Assembly: GCA_934567115.1 (NCBI GenBank)
Contig: CAKTJA010000018.1
Coordinates: forward strand, 1 to 14,671
Source: an uncultured Oscillospiraceae bacterium
Lineage (GTDB): Bacteria; Bacillota; Clostridia; Oscillospirales; Oscillospiraceae
Length of the DNA stretch: 14,671 bases
Direction of reading: 5' to 3'
A program made the translations under genes and the position numbers. This document shows, one piece after another, positions 5,740 through 12,744 of this stretch; the first letter of the stretch is position 1, and each line of letters begins with the position of its first letter. The notes under the pieces were generated by a model. It was given only the letters and a program-made list of their open reading frames with translations. It ran no database searches and had not been told where the DNA came from.

Positions 5740-5781
5740 TTTACAAAATGTTCAGGAAAACGCCGGAAAACCGGCTATAAT
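5740..5781 (+). promoter_or_regulatory. Promoter of the regulator-kinase-HtrA operon, with possible regulator half-sites
   Basis: A perfect TATAAT (5776-5781) has no good -35 at 17 bases (CAGGAA at 5753-5758), the pattern of an activated promoter. Overlapping the -35 are TTTACA (5740-5745) and TTCAGG (5751-5756), 11 bases apart, like the direct half-sites bound by OmpR/PhoP-type regulators. A small dyad, GCCGG/CCGGC (5762-5775), fills the spacer. Start would be near 5788. Confidence 0.5.
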
Positions 5782-5804
5782 AGTACAACAGGCTTAAACC
5801 GGGA

Positions 5805-5831
5805 CCGGCGCGTCCGAACGCGGCGCGCCGG
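5805..5831 (+). promoter_or_regulatory. GC-rich hairpin in the operon leader
   Basis: CCGGCGCG (5805-5812) and CGCGCCGG (5824-5831) form a perfect 8-bp stem around an 11-base loop, between the likely start site and the ribosome binding site (GGAGGG, 5845-5850). There is no T-run, so it is not a standard terminator. It may stabilise the 5' end or affect translation of the response regulator. Confidence 0.4.
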
Positions 5832-5857
5832 CCGAAGATAAAACGGAGGGCTCCGCC

Positions 5858-6544
5858 ATGGCGCGCAATATTCTTGTGGTAGAAGACGACAACAACATTT
5901 CAGACCTGATCCGCATGTATCTTGAAAAGGAGGGCTTTGAGGTCCGCATCGCGTCCGACGGCGGACGCGCGGTGGAGGAGTTCAACCGCCGCGCGCCCGA
6001 CCTTGTTCTGCTCGACGTGATGCTGCCCGTGCTCGACGGGTGGAGCGTGTGCGCGAAGATCCGCGAAAGCTCCAAGTGCCCCATCATCATGCTCACCGCA
6101 AAGGGCGAGGTCAACGACCGCATCCACGGCCTTGAGATGGGCGCGGACGATTATCTGGTCAAGCCCTTTGAAATGAAGGAGCTGATCGCACGCATCAACG
6201 CAGTCCTGCGGCGCACGGAGATCCCCGCGGACACCAAAAAACGCCTGATGTTCGACAAGCTCATCATCGACCTTGACTCCTATGAGCTGATCGTGGACGG
6301 CAAGCGGATTGACACGCCCCCCAAGGAGCTTGAGCTTCTCTATCACCTCGCCGCGACGCCGAACCGCGTATACACGCGCAATCAGCTGCTCGACGAGGTG
6401 TGGGGCTTCGACTACTTCGGCGACAGCCGCACCGTAGACGTTCACATCAAGCGTCTGCGTGAGAAGGTCGAAAACGTCTCGGACCAGTGGGAGCTGAAGA
6501 CCGTCTGGGGCGTGGGCTATAAGTTCGAAGTGAAGAAGTCATGA
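5858..6544 (+). CDS. OmpR/PhoB-family response regulator
   Basis: The 228-residue protein has a receiver domain (1-115) with the acidic pair D10-D11, phosphoacceptor D53 (LVLLDVMLPVLDG), T80 (IMLTAKG) and K102 (DDYLVKPF), all conserved. A winged-helix DNA-binding domain follows (about 128-226; NQLLDEVWGFDYFGDSRTVDVHIKRLREKVE and the wing GVGYKFEV). It should be phosphorylated by the kinase encoded directly after it and activate transcription. GGAGGG (5845-5850) lies 7 bases before the ATG. Its stop overlaps the kinase start by 4 bases (ATGA), so the two are translationally coupled. Position in front of htrA suggests an envelope-stress regulator like CssR, but the exact orthology is not certain. 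Confidence 0.93.
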   Translation: MARNILVVEDDNNISDLIRMYLEKEGFEVRIASDGGRAVEEFNRRAPDLVLLDVMLPVLDGWSVCAKIRESSKCPIIMLTAKGEVNDRIHGLEMGADDYLVKPFEMKELIARINAVLRRTEIPADTKKRLMFDKLIIDLDSYELIVDGKRIDTPPKELELLYHLAATPNRVYTRNQLLDEVWGFDYFGDSRTVDVHIKRLREKVENVSDQWELKTVWGVGYKFEVKKS

Positions 6545-7989
6545 GGCTCAGGCAATTGAAGCTGCCCCAGCGGTTCCGGACGATCTATTGGCAGAACTTC
6601 GCCCTGTCGGCCGGCATCGTGATGCTGACGCTCGCGCTGCTCGGCGCGTCGTTCTTCGCGCTCAGCTACGCCTACGCGGTGGACGAGCGCAGCGACGAGA
6701 TGGCGCAGAAGGCGGGCGTGGTCGCCCGGCTCGTCGCCTCCTACGTCGCCGGCGGCGACGTGCGCGACATGCGGGAGATGGCCGGCATCGCCGCGTCGAT
6801 GACCGACGTGGACTTCCTCATTTGCAGCACGGAGGGGAGCGTCCTTCTTACAACGGACGAGAGCCTTGTCAACCGTGTGCTGACCGTCCCGTCCGGGGCG
6901 GTGGAAACGGTCTTCTCCGGCGAGCGCTACGCCGCGCGCACCACGCTCGGCGGGATCTACGAGAGCAAGCGCTTCGTCGTCGGCGTGCCGATCGAGTCCG
7001 ACGCGTGGACGGCGGGCATCGTCTTCGCCGTGACGGAGACCGCGCGGCTGACGGCGATGTGGCGCGCGTTTTTCGCCATGTTTCTGATGACGAGCGTGAT
7101 CGTGCTGCTGCTTGCGTTCGTCGCCTCCGCATGGGTGAGCATGCGCCAGTCGCGCCCCATCCGCGAGATGGCCGCCGCGACGCGCTCGTTCGCCGAAGGA
7201 AATTTCGACACCCGCATGCACGACTACGGCGCGGGCGAGATCGGCGAGCTTGCCGCCTCGTTCAACACCATGGCCGACTCCCTTCAGGAGACCGAGCGCC
7301 AGCGCCGGGAGTTCATCGCCAACATCTCGCATGAGCTGAAAACGCCCATGACCACCATCGCCGGCTATACCGACGGCATCCTCGACGGCACCATCCCCCC
7401 CGAGCGGGAAAAGGAATATCTCCGCATCATCTCCGACGAGAGCCGCCGCCTGTCGCGTCTGGTCCGCCGCATGCTCGAGGTGTCGCAGCTCCAGTCGCGC
7501 GAGGCGCTGCGCAGCAAAGCGCCGTTCGACGTGTGCGAGAGCATGCGCCGCGTGCTCATCTCGATGGAGAAGAAGATCACGGAGCGCGGGCTTGATGTCG
7601 AGGCCGACATCCCGGACGAGAGCGTCACCGTGCTGGGCGACAACGACCTGATCACGCAGGTCATCTACAACCTGCTTGAAAACGCGGCGAAATTCGCCCG
7701 CCCCGGCTCGACGCTCTACCTCGGTCTTTCGGTGACGAACGGGAAGGCCGTCGTCTCCGTGCGGAACGAGGGCGACACGATCCAGGCGGAGGAGATCCCC
7801 CTGCTTTTCGAGCGTTTCCACAAAAGCGACAAGTCGCGCAGCGAGGATAAGGACGGCGTGGGCCTCGGGCTGTATATCGTCAAAACCATTCTGGAGCAGC
7901 ACAGAGAGCATATCGCTGTGACCAGCGAAAACGGCGTGACCACCTTCGCCTTTACGCTGTCCCTTGCCAACAGCCTGAGCGTACAATAA
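6541..7989 (+). CDS. Sensor histidine kinase with extracytoplasmic sensor and HAMP domain
   Basis: The 482-residue protein has a membrane helix at about 19-45, an outside sensor region (about 46-170), a second helix at about 176-199, a HAMP domain (about 200-252), HisKA with H264 (ISHELKTPMTTIAGY), and a HATPase domain with N-box (NLLENAAKFA, around N377 and N381), a G1-like VRNEGDTI, F-box LFERFHKS and G2 DGVGLGLYIV. In G1 the common Asp is replaced by Asn409. The sensor region is about 125 residues, which fits a PAS-like or dCACHE-like fold. It should phosphorylate the upstream regulator. The start overlaps that gene's stop by 4 bases. With htrA 15 bases downstream, the likely signal is misfolded protein or wall damage at the membrane; this is inferred from context. 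Confidence 0.92.
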   Translation: MRLRQLKLPQRFRTIYWQNFALSAGIVMLTLALLGASFFALSYAYAVDERSDEMAQKAGVVARLVASYVAGGDVRDMREMAGIAASMTDVDFLICSTEGSVLLTTDESLVNRVLTVPSGAVETVFSGERYAARTTLGGIYESKRFVVGVPIESDAWTAGIVFAVTETARLTAMWRAFFAMFLMTSVIVLLLAFVASAWVSMRQSRPIREMAAATRSFAEGNFDTRMHDYGAGEIGELAASFNTMADSLQETERQRREFIANISHELKTPMTTIAGYTDGILDGTIPPEREKEYLRIISDESRRLSRLVRRMLEVSQLQSREALRSKAPFDVCESMRRVLISMEKKITERGLDVEADIPDESVTVLGDNDLITQVIYNLLENAAKFARPGSTLYLGLSVTNGKAVVSVRNEGDTIQAEEIPLLFERFHKSDKSRSEDKDGVGLGLYIVKTILEQHREHIAVTSENGVTTFAFTLSLANSLSVQ

Positions 7990-8004
7990 CTTTCAGGAGC
8001 GTAT

Positions 8005-9351
8005 ATGAACGAAAACGGAAAAAATTTCTTGAACGACGACGCGCCGCAGGAGGTCGTGCTGGAGTACGTCGCCGAGCCGAAGCCCCGCGCCGCCTACTAC
8101 ATTCAAAGCTGTCCCCTGCCCGGAAGACGGGAGGAGCCGGTCCGCGCGGAGGACCCGCCCCGCCGCCGCGCTCACCGGGGATTGAAGATATTTCTGATCT
8201 CCGCAGCCGCAGCCGTTTCCGTCCTCGCAGCCGCGTTCGCCCTGTGGTGGTTCGGTCTGCTGCCGGATGTGTTTTACGGGTACTACGACTATTATGACTA
8301 CTACGATTATTACGACTACGATCCCCCGTACGGCCTAATCTTCGAGCACGAAGACGCCGGGACAACGATCCCCACCGTTCAGGCCGAAGACGGCGTCCGC
8401 CTGAGCTATAACAGCGGACACGGCGACGAGCTGAGCATTCAGGAGGTCTACCAGCGGGTCAACCCCTCCACCGTGACCGTTGTGACGGGTCTGGCGCAGG
8501 GCGGCGTATCCATCGGCACGGGCGTTATCATGACCTCCGACGGCTATGTGATCACCAACGCGCATGTGATCGAGGGCGGCGAGGAATGCATCATCGTGCT
8601 TGACACGGGAGAGAGCTTTTCCGCAAAGCTCGTCGGCCGCGACGCGGAGAAGGACCTCGCCGTCATCAAGGCCGAGGACACGGAGGGCCGTTCGGCGCAG
8701 AACCTTCCCGCCGCGGAATTCGGCGACTCGGACGCGCTGAGCGTGGGCGACACCGTGTACGCCATCGGAAACCCGCTCGGCGTTGAGCTACGCGGCACGC
8801 TGACTGACGGCATCGTTTCCGCCATCAACCGCGACGTGATGGTGGACGGCGTTTCCATGACGCTGATCCAGACCAACGCCGCGCTCAACAACGGGAACTC
8901 CGGCGGACCGCTGATCAACCGGTACGGTCAGGTCGTGGGCATCAATGTGATGAAGATGGGCATGAGCCGCTACTCCGACGCGAGCGTCGAAGGGCTTGGC
9001 TTCGCGATCCCGATCTCGTCATCCGCGTATATGATAAACGACCTGCTCCGCTGCGGCAAGGTGCTTGGCGAGCCGGTGCTCGGCATTTCGGTCGCGACCG
9101 AGCCGGCCTATCTTCCGGACGGAGAGCAGGTGCTGCGCGTTTACTCGGTCGATCCCGGCGCCGCCGGCGATAAGGCCGGCGTGCGGACGGACGATCTGAT
9201 CGTCGAGGCGGACGGCGAACGCGTTATGACCTCGAGCGATCTGCTGCGTGTGCGCCACCGTCACGCCGTCGGAGACGGCATGACGCTGCGGCTCTGGCGG
9301 GACGGGGAATTTTTCGAGGTGACCGTCGTGCTGGAGGAGCGAGCGCCGTAG
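8005..9351 (+). CDS. htrA: Membrane-anchored HtrA/DegP-type serine protease with PDZ domain
   Basis: The 448-residue protein has a 59-residue cytoplasmic tail, one membrane helix (about 60-86), a short Tyr-Tyr-Asp repeat (93-106), a trypsin-like domain with the triad H187 (ITNAHVI), D217 (EKDLAVIK) and S299 (NNGNSGGPLIN), and one PDZ domain (about 350-445; VLGISV, VDPGAAGDKAGVRTDDLIVEADG). HtrA proteases degrade or refold misfolded proteins outside the membrane. The layout matches the membrane-bound HtrA/HtrB/YyxA type of Bacillota. AGGAG (7996-8000) precedes the ATG by a few bases, and the gene starts 15 bases after the kinase stop, so it shares that operon. Regulator-kinase-htrA synteny suggests HtrA is both target and partner of the two-component system, as with CssRS in Bacillus. 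Confidence 0.94.
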   Translation: MNENGKNFLNDDAPQEVVLEYVAEPKPRAAYYIQSCPLPGRREEPVRAEDPPRRRAHRGLKIFLISAAAAVSVLAAAFALWWFGLLPDVFYGYYDYYDYYDYYDYDPPYGLIFEHEDAGTTIPTVQAEDGVRLSYNSGHGDELSIQEVYQRVNPSTVTVVTGLAQGGVSIGTGVIMTSDGYVITNAHVIEGGEECIIVLDTGESFSAKLVGRDAEKDLAVIKAEDTEGRSAQNLPAAEFGDSDALSVGDTVYAIGNPLGVELRGTLTDGIVSAINRDVMVDGVSMTLIQTNAALNNGNSGGPLINRYGQVVGINVMKMGMSRYSDASVEGLGFAIPISSSAYMINDLLRCGKVLGEPVLGISVATEPAYLPDGEQVLRVYSVDPGAAGDKAGVRTDDLIVEADGERVMTSSDLLRVRHRHAVGDGMTLRLWRDGEFFEVTVVLEERAP

Positions 9352-9354
9352 TGT

Positions 9355-9368
9355 CTTTCGATCGAAAG
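9355..9368. repeat. Perfect 14-bp palindrome CTTTCGATCGAAAG
   Basis: The palindrome lies 3 bases past the htrA stop codon and 22 bases before the strong terminator. It has no loop, so it is more likely a DNA site than an RNA stem. I do not recognise the recognition protein; it does not fit CtsR, HrcA or LexA sites. Confidence 0.5.
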
Positions 9369-9389
9369 TGCTTACAAAAACAACAAAAG

Positions 9390-9432
9390 TCGGGAGAAGC
9401 TGCGTTTTTTCGGCAGCCTCTCCCGATTTTTT
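9390..9432. terminator. Strong bidirectional terminator between htrA and the desulfurase gene
   Basis: A 14-bp stem with one mismatch (9390-9403 with 9413-9426) encloses a T-rich 9-base loop and is followed by TTTTTT (9427-9432). On the minus strand the hairpin is followed by CTTTTGTTGTTTTTG, so it can also end the desulfurase transcript arriving from the other side. A smaller hairpin (GCGGGA/TCCCGC, 9442-9457) follows. The rest of the 146 bases between the genes holds nothing else I recognise. Confidence 0.9.
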
Positions 9433-9497
9433 CGGCTTTTCGCGGGAACGGTCCCGCCTCCCGCGTTCCGAGTTGTACAGCGGCGTGAGGGTCCTGC

Positions 9498-10631
9498 TCA
9501 CAGCATGGGGAAGCGGGAATCCCTGTGCGCACGCAGAGCGGACGCCAGCGCGTCGATCTCCTCATACGTCGTCTCCGGGGCGAAGCTGACGCGCAGCACG
9601 CCGGCGGCGGTCCGCTTATCCAGCTTCATGGCGGCGTAGACATGACTGAGCTTCCCGCGATGGCAAGCGCTGCCCGCGCTGACACAGATCCCCCGCGCGC
9701 CCAGCTCCGTGACGATGTTCGCGCTCGGGTAGCCCACAAGCGAGACCGCCAGAATGTGCGGCGCGCGGCCGTCCCCGACCCGCACCACGCCGTCCAGCGC
9801 GAGCAGCTCCCGCTCGGCATAGTCCCGGATTTGCGCCATATGGGCAAGCTTCTCCTCATACCGGTCCAGCCGAAGCTCGACCGCCTTCGCAAAGCCCGCG
9901 ATCTGCGCGGTCGCCTCGGTCCCGGAGCGCAGTCCGCGCTCCTGTCCGCCGCCGAGAAGCAGCGGGCGCACCGCACGGCAGCGCGGACCGATATACAGCG
10001 CCCCCACGCCCTTCGGCGCGTTGAGCTTGTGTCCGCTGAGCGAGATGAGGTCCGCCCCCAGCGCGTCCGCCCGGAAGGGCAGCTTCAAAAACGCCTGAAC
10101 CGCGTCCGTATGCAGCAGCGCCTTCGAGCCGCGCTCGCGCAGCAGCCGCGCGGTCTCCTCCACGGGAAAAATGCAGCCCGTTTCGTTGTTCACGAGCATC
10201 ATGCTCACAAGCGCCGTGTCCTCCCGCAGCGCGTCGGCGACCTGTCGCGCGTCGATGTTCCCGTTTCTGTCCGGCATAAGGCGCGTCACGGAGAAGCCCT
10301 CCTGCTCCAGCCGGCGGCAGGGCTCCAGCACGGCGCTGTGCTCCACGGCGGTGGTGATGATGTGCCGCCCCACATGACGGTTCTGATGCAGCGCGAGAGA
10401 GATGGCCCAGTTGTCGCTCTCCGTGCCGCAGGAGGTGAACGCAAGCTCGTCCGGCTTGCAGCCGAGCGCCGACGCAATAACGGCCCGGTCCGCCTCCAGC
10501 CGTTTCTTCGCCGCCGCCCCGGCGGGGTACTGCGAGCTGGGGTTCCCGCTCCCGTTGAGCATCACATCATACATGACGTCCGCGACCTCGCGGGCGACGG
10601 GCGTGGTGGCGGCGTGGTCAAGATAGATCAT
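9498..10631 (-). CDS. Cysteine desulfurase, NifS/IscS family
   Basis: The 377-residue, PLP-dependent enzyme takes sulfur from cysteine to form alanine and an enzyme-bound persulfide for iron-sulfur clusters and thio-modified tRNA. Visible features: MIYLDHAATTP start, H98 (TTAVEHSAVLEPC), D176 and Q179 (LHTDAVQAF), PLP lysine K202 (LISLSGHKLNAPKGVGALY), and the persulfide cysteine C323 in SAGSACHRG. I start at 10631 because the family begins at MIYLDHAATT; a TTG at 10667 would add 12 residues but without a ribosome site. AAAGGA (10644-10649) lies 12 bases upstream, slightly far. There is no IscU or ThiI next to it in the window. Its promoter overlaps that of mtaB, an iron-sulfur enzyme, which suggests a functional link. 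NifS and IscS cannot be told apart here. Confidence 0.93.
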   Translation of the reverse strand: MIYLDHAATTPVAREVADVMYDVMLNGSGNPSSQYPAGAAAKKRLEADRAVIASALGCKPDELAFTSCGTESDNWAISLALHQNRHVGRHIITTAVEHSAVLEPCRRLEQEGFSVTRLMPDRNGNIDARQVADALREDTALVSMMLVNNETGCIFPVEETARLLRERGSKALLHTDAVQAFLKLPFRADALGADLISLSGHKLNAPKGVGALYIGPRCRAVRPLLLGGGQERGLRSGTEATAQIAGFAKAVELRLDRYEEKLAHMAQIRDYAERELLALDGVVRVGDGRAPHILAVSLVGYPSANIVTELGARGICVSAGSACHRGKLSHVYAAMKLDKRTAAGVLRVSFAPETTYEEIDALASALRAHRDSRFPML

Positions 10632-10657
10632 GGCAGGATCAAATCCTTTCTTTGGAC

Positions 10658-10686
10658 TTGCAATCAAACGTAAAACAATATATGAT
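10658..10686 (+). promoter_or_regulatory. Sigma-A type promoter for mtaB-yfbR
   Basis: TTGCAA (10658-10663) lies 17 bases from TATGAT (10681-10686). Transcription would begin near 10693 and leave a leader of about 84 bases before mtaB. The -10 shares two bases with the opposing promoter's -10. Confidence 0.75.
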
Positions 10687-10713
10687 TATACGCAGAAAAA
10701 CCGCGAAAAGCAA
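10685..10713 (-). promoter_or_regulatory. Sigma-A type promoter for the cysteine desulfurase gene
   Basis: On the minus strand TTGCTT (10708-10713) lies 17 bases from a perfect TATAAT (10685-10690). Transcription would begin near 10678. Both promoters in this interval have 17-base spacers and interlock, so polymerase could occupy only one at a time. Confidence 0.8.
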
Positions 10714-10776
10714 GAGGCCGGTCGTCCGCGTCCCTCCTCTTTGCCGGTAAACGCGGGAACTGAGGATCGAAATTGC

Positions 10777-12063
10777 ATGAAAATCGCTGTTTACACCCTT
10801 GGCTGCAAGGTGAACCAATACGAGACCCAGGCGCTTGAGCAGGAGATCGTCCGCCGCGGGCACGAGATCGCGGATTTTGAGGGCGCCGCCGACGCTTACA
10901 TCATCAACACCTGCTCCGTCACGGCGGTGAGCGACAAAAAGTCCCGCTGGGCGGTCCGCCACGCGAGGAGAAACAATCCGTCCGCCGTGGTGGCGGCCTG
11001 CGGCTGCTATGTGCAGACGCACGAGGACGAGGCGCGCACGCTTGGCGCAGACCTTCTGATGGGAACGAACGACCGCGCAAGGCTCCTCGACCTTTTGGAG
11101 GAGACCGCGCGGACGCGCCGCACCATCGCCGAGGTGGACGACGCGCTGCGCCGCCGCTCGTTCGAGGTGCTGCCCGCCGGCGGGATGACAAGCCGCACGC
11201 GCGCCATGCTCAAGGTGGAGGACGGCTGCGTCAATTTCTGCTCCTACTGCATCATCCCCTTCGCGCGCGGACCGGTCCGCTCGCTGCCGCCGGACGAGGC
11301 TGCGGCGCAGGTCCGCTCCCTCCGCGCGCAGGGCTACCGCGAGCTTGTGCTTACCGGCATCGAGATATCCTCCTACGGGCAGGACTTCAAGGACGGAACC
11401 GGCCTGATCGACCTGCTTGAGCTGATCGACCGCGAGGGCGGCGGGATGCGCCTGCGCCTCGGCTCACTCGAGCCGCGCACCGTCACGCGCGAGTTCTGCG
11501 AGCGGGCGGTAAGGCTCGGCTCGCTCTGCCCGCATTTCCACCTCTCGCTGCAATCCGGGTGCGACGAGACGCTTCGGCGCATGAACCGCAGATACAGCGC
11601 CGCGCGCTACCTTGAGTCCGTCGCCCTGCTGCGGGAGTTTTTCGACGATCCCGCCGTCACGACCGATCTGATCACCGGCTTCCCCGGCGAGACGGAGGAG
11701 GAATTTGCCGCGACCCTCACGTTCATCCGCAGCTGCGGCTTTGCGTCCATGCACATCTTCCCCTACTCCATCCGCCCCGGCACAAAGGCCGCGCAGCTGG
11801 AGCAGGTCGAGCCGCGTGTGCGGGAGGAGCGCGCCGCCGCCGCGTCCGCCGTCGCGGAGGAGATGCACCGCGCCTATCTCGAGCGCTGCGTCGGCAGAGT
11901 CTTTCCTGTGCTTTTCGAGCAGGAGCACGGAGAGGGCAGCATCGGCCACGCGCCGAACTACATGAGCGTGACCGTGGCGGAGAAGGGTCTGCACAACACG
12001 GTAAAAAACGTGCGCATCCGCGCCGTGGACGGCGGGGTCCTGCGCGGAGAGATCAAGGGCTGA
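10777..12063 (+). CDS. mtaB: tRNA (t6A37) methylthiotransferase MtaB
   Basis: The 428-residue radical SAM enzyme adds a methylthio group to t6A37 of tRNAs, using two 4Fe-4S clusters. The N-terminal UPF0004 domain has three cluster cysteines (C10 in YTLGCKVNQYET, C46 in INTCSVT, C77 in CGCYVQ). The radical SAM cluster is C151, C155, C158 (DGCVNFCSYCIIPFARG). SLEP, HLSLQSGCDETLRRMNR and DLITGFPGETEEEF are typical of the family, and a TRAM-like RNA-binding region ends the protein. YTLGCKVNQYE separates MtaB from the related MiaB and RimO. The ATG at 10777 is chosen because the family starts at MKIAVYTLGCK and GAGGA (10762-10766) lies 10 bases away; an upstream in-frame start would add 49 unlike residues. 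yfbR starts 3 bases after the stop. Confidence 0.95.
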   Translation: MKIAVYTLGCKVNQYETQALEQEIVRRGHEIADFEGAADAYIINTCSVTAVSDKKSRWAVRHARRNNPSAVVAACGCYVQTHEDEARTLGADLLMGTNDRARLLDLLEETARTRRTIAEVDDALRRRSFEVLPAGGMTSRTRAMLKVEDGCVNFCSYCIIPFARGPVRSLPPDEAAAQVRSLRAQGYRELVLTGIEISSYGQDFKDGTGLIDLLELIDREGGGMRLRLGSLEPRTVTREFCERAVRLGSLCPHFHLSLQSGCDETLRRMNRRYSAARYLESVALLREFFDDPAVTTDLITGFPGETEEEFAATLTFIRSCGFASMHIFPYSIRPGTKAAQLEQVEPRVREERAAAASAVAEEMHRAYLERCVGRVFPVLFEQEHGEGSIGHAPNYMSVTVAEKGLHNTVKNVRIRAVDGGVLRGEIKG

Positions 12064-12066
12064 CCG

Positions 12067-12663
12067 ATGAAGCATCACTTTTTCGCCTATATCGCCCGTC
12101 TGCGCTACATCACGCGCTGGGCCTTGATGCGCAACACGCTTTCCGAAAACGTTCAGGAGCACAGCCATATGGTCGCCGTGCTTGCGCACGCGCTCGCCGT
12201 CATCCGGAACCGGGTGTACGGCGGCAGCGTTGACGCGGGGCTGGCCGCCGCCGCAGCGCTTTACCATGACGCGCCCGAGATCCTCACGGGCGACATGCCC
12301 ACGCCGATCAAATACCACGATCCGGAGATCACGGACGCGTACCGCCGCGTGGAGGCCGTCGCGTGCGACCGCCTCCTCTCCACGCTGCCGGAGGCGCTCC
12401 GGGACGACTACGCGCCGCTCCTCCGGTGCACGGACGAGCAGGTGTGTACGCTGGTCAAGGCGGCGGATAAGCTGTCCGCCTACATCAAGTGCGTCGAAGA
12501 GCTTAAGGCCGGCAACACGGAGTTCCGCCGCGCCGCCGCGCAGACCCGCGCCGCGCTTGACGCGATGGCCCTTCCGGAGCTGGACTATTTTATGGAAAAC
12601 TGCATGGACAGCTTTTCCCTGACGCTTGACGAGCTGGAGCAGCGCGGCGGAACTTTCGATTGA
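12067..12663 (+). CDS. yfbR: YfbR-like 5'-deoxynucleotidase, HD domain
   Basis: The 198-residue protein aligns along its whole length with Escherichia coli YfbR, a metal-dependent 5'-nucleotidase acting on deoxyribonucleoside monophosphates. Conserved: HFFAYIARLRYITRWALMRN, metal ligands H32 (ENVQEHSHMVA), H67-D68 (ALYHDAPE) and D134 (KAADKLSAYIKC), plus E71 and D76 (EILTGDMPTPIKY). R17-W18 match the residues that select deoxyribose in the E. coli enzyme. It probably helps to balance dNTP pools. It begins 3 bases after mtaB and has only a weak AAGGG site, so translation is likely coupled to mtaB. The tdh promoter begins at its last codon. Confidence 0.92.
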   Translation: MKHHFFAYIARLRYITRWALMRNTLSENVQEHSHMVAVLAHALAVIRNRVYGGSVDAGLAAAAALYHDAPEILTGDMPTPIKYHDPEITDAYRRVEAVACDRLLSTLPEALRDDYAPLLRCTDEQVCTLVKAADKLSAYIKCVEELKAGNTEFRRAAAQTRAALDAMALPELDYFMENCMDSFSLTLDELEQRGGTFD

Positions 12664-12688
12664 CTTTTTGCTCCGTCCGGAATAAACT
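12660..12688 (+). promoter_or_regulatory. Sigma-A type promoter for tdh-kbl
   Basis: TTGACT (12660-12665), which contains the yfbR stop codon, lies 17 bases from TAAACT (12683-12688). Start would be near 12695, giving a 50-base leader. I saw no T-box, glycine riboswitch or terminator in the leader or between yfbR and tdh. Confidence 0.65.
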
Positions 12689-12744
12689 GTCCTTATCAAG
12701 AGAACAAACCGCAAGTACATCGTCTTTGTATGGAGGACTTTTCT

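Noticed and set aside
6517..7986. Open frame of 489 codons opposite the sensor kinase
   Set aside because: It shadows a gene with all kinase motifs; the antisense product has no recognisable domain and is rich in Arg, His and Ala.
8281..8322. Simple DNA microsatellite
   Set aside because: The units share the protein pattern YYD but use mixed synonymous codons, so there is no exact DNA repeat typical of slippage.
10630..10776. N-terminal extension of 49 residues on MtaB
   Set aside because: It would start inside the desulfurase gene's first codons and run through both promoters; the family begins at MKIAVYTLGCK, which has a suitable ribosome site.
12689..12744. Riboswitch or T-box leader before tdh-kbl
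   Set aside because: The leader is only about 50 bases and has no T-box motif, specifier stem, glycine aptamer or terminator.
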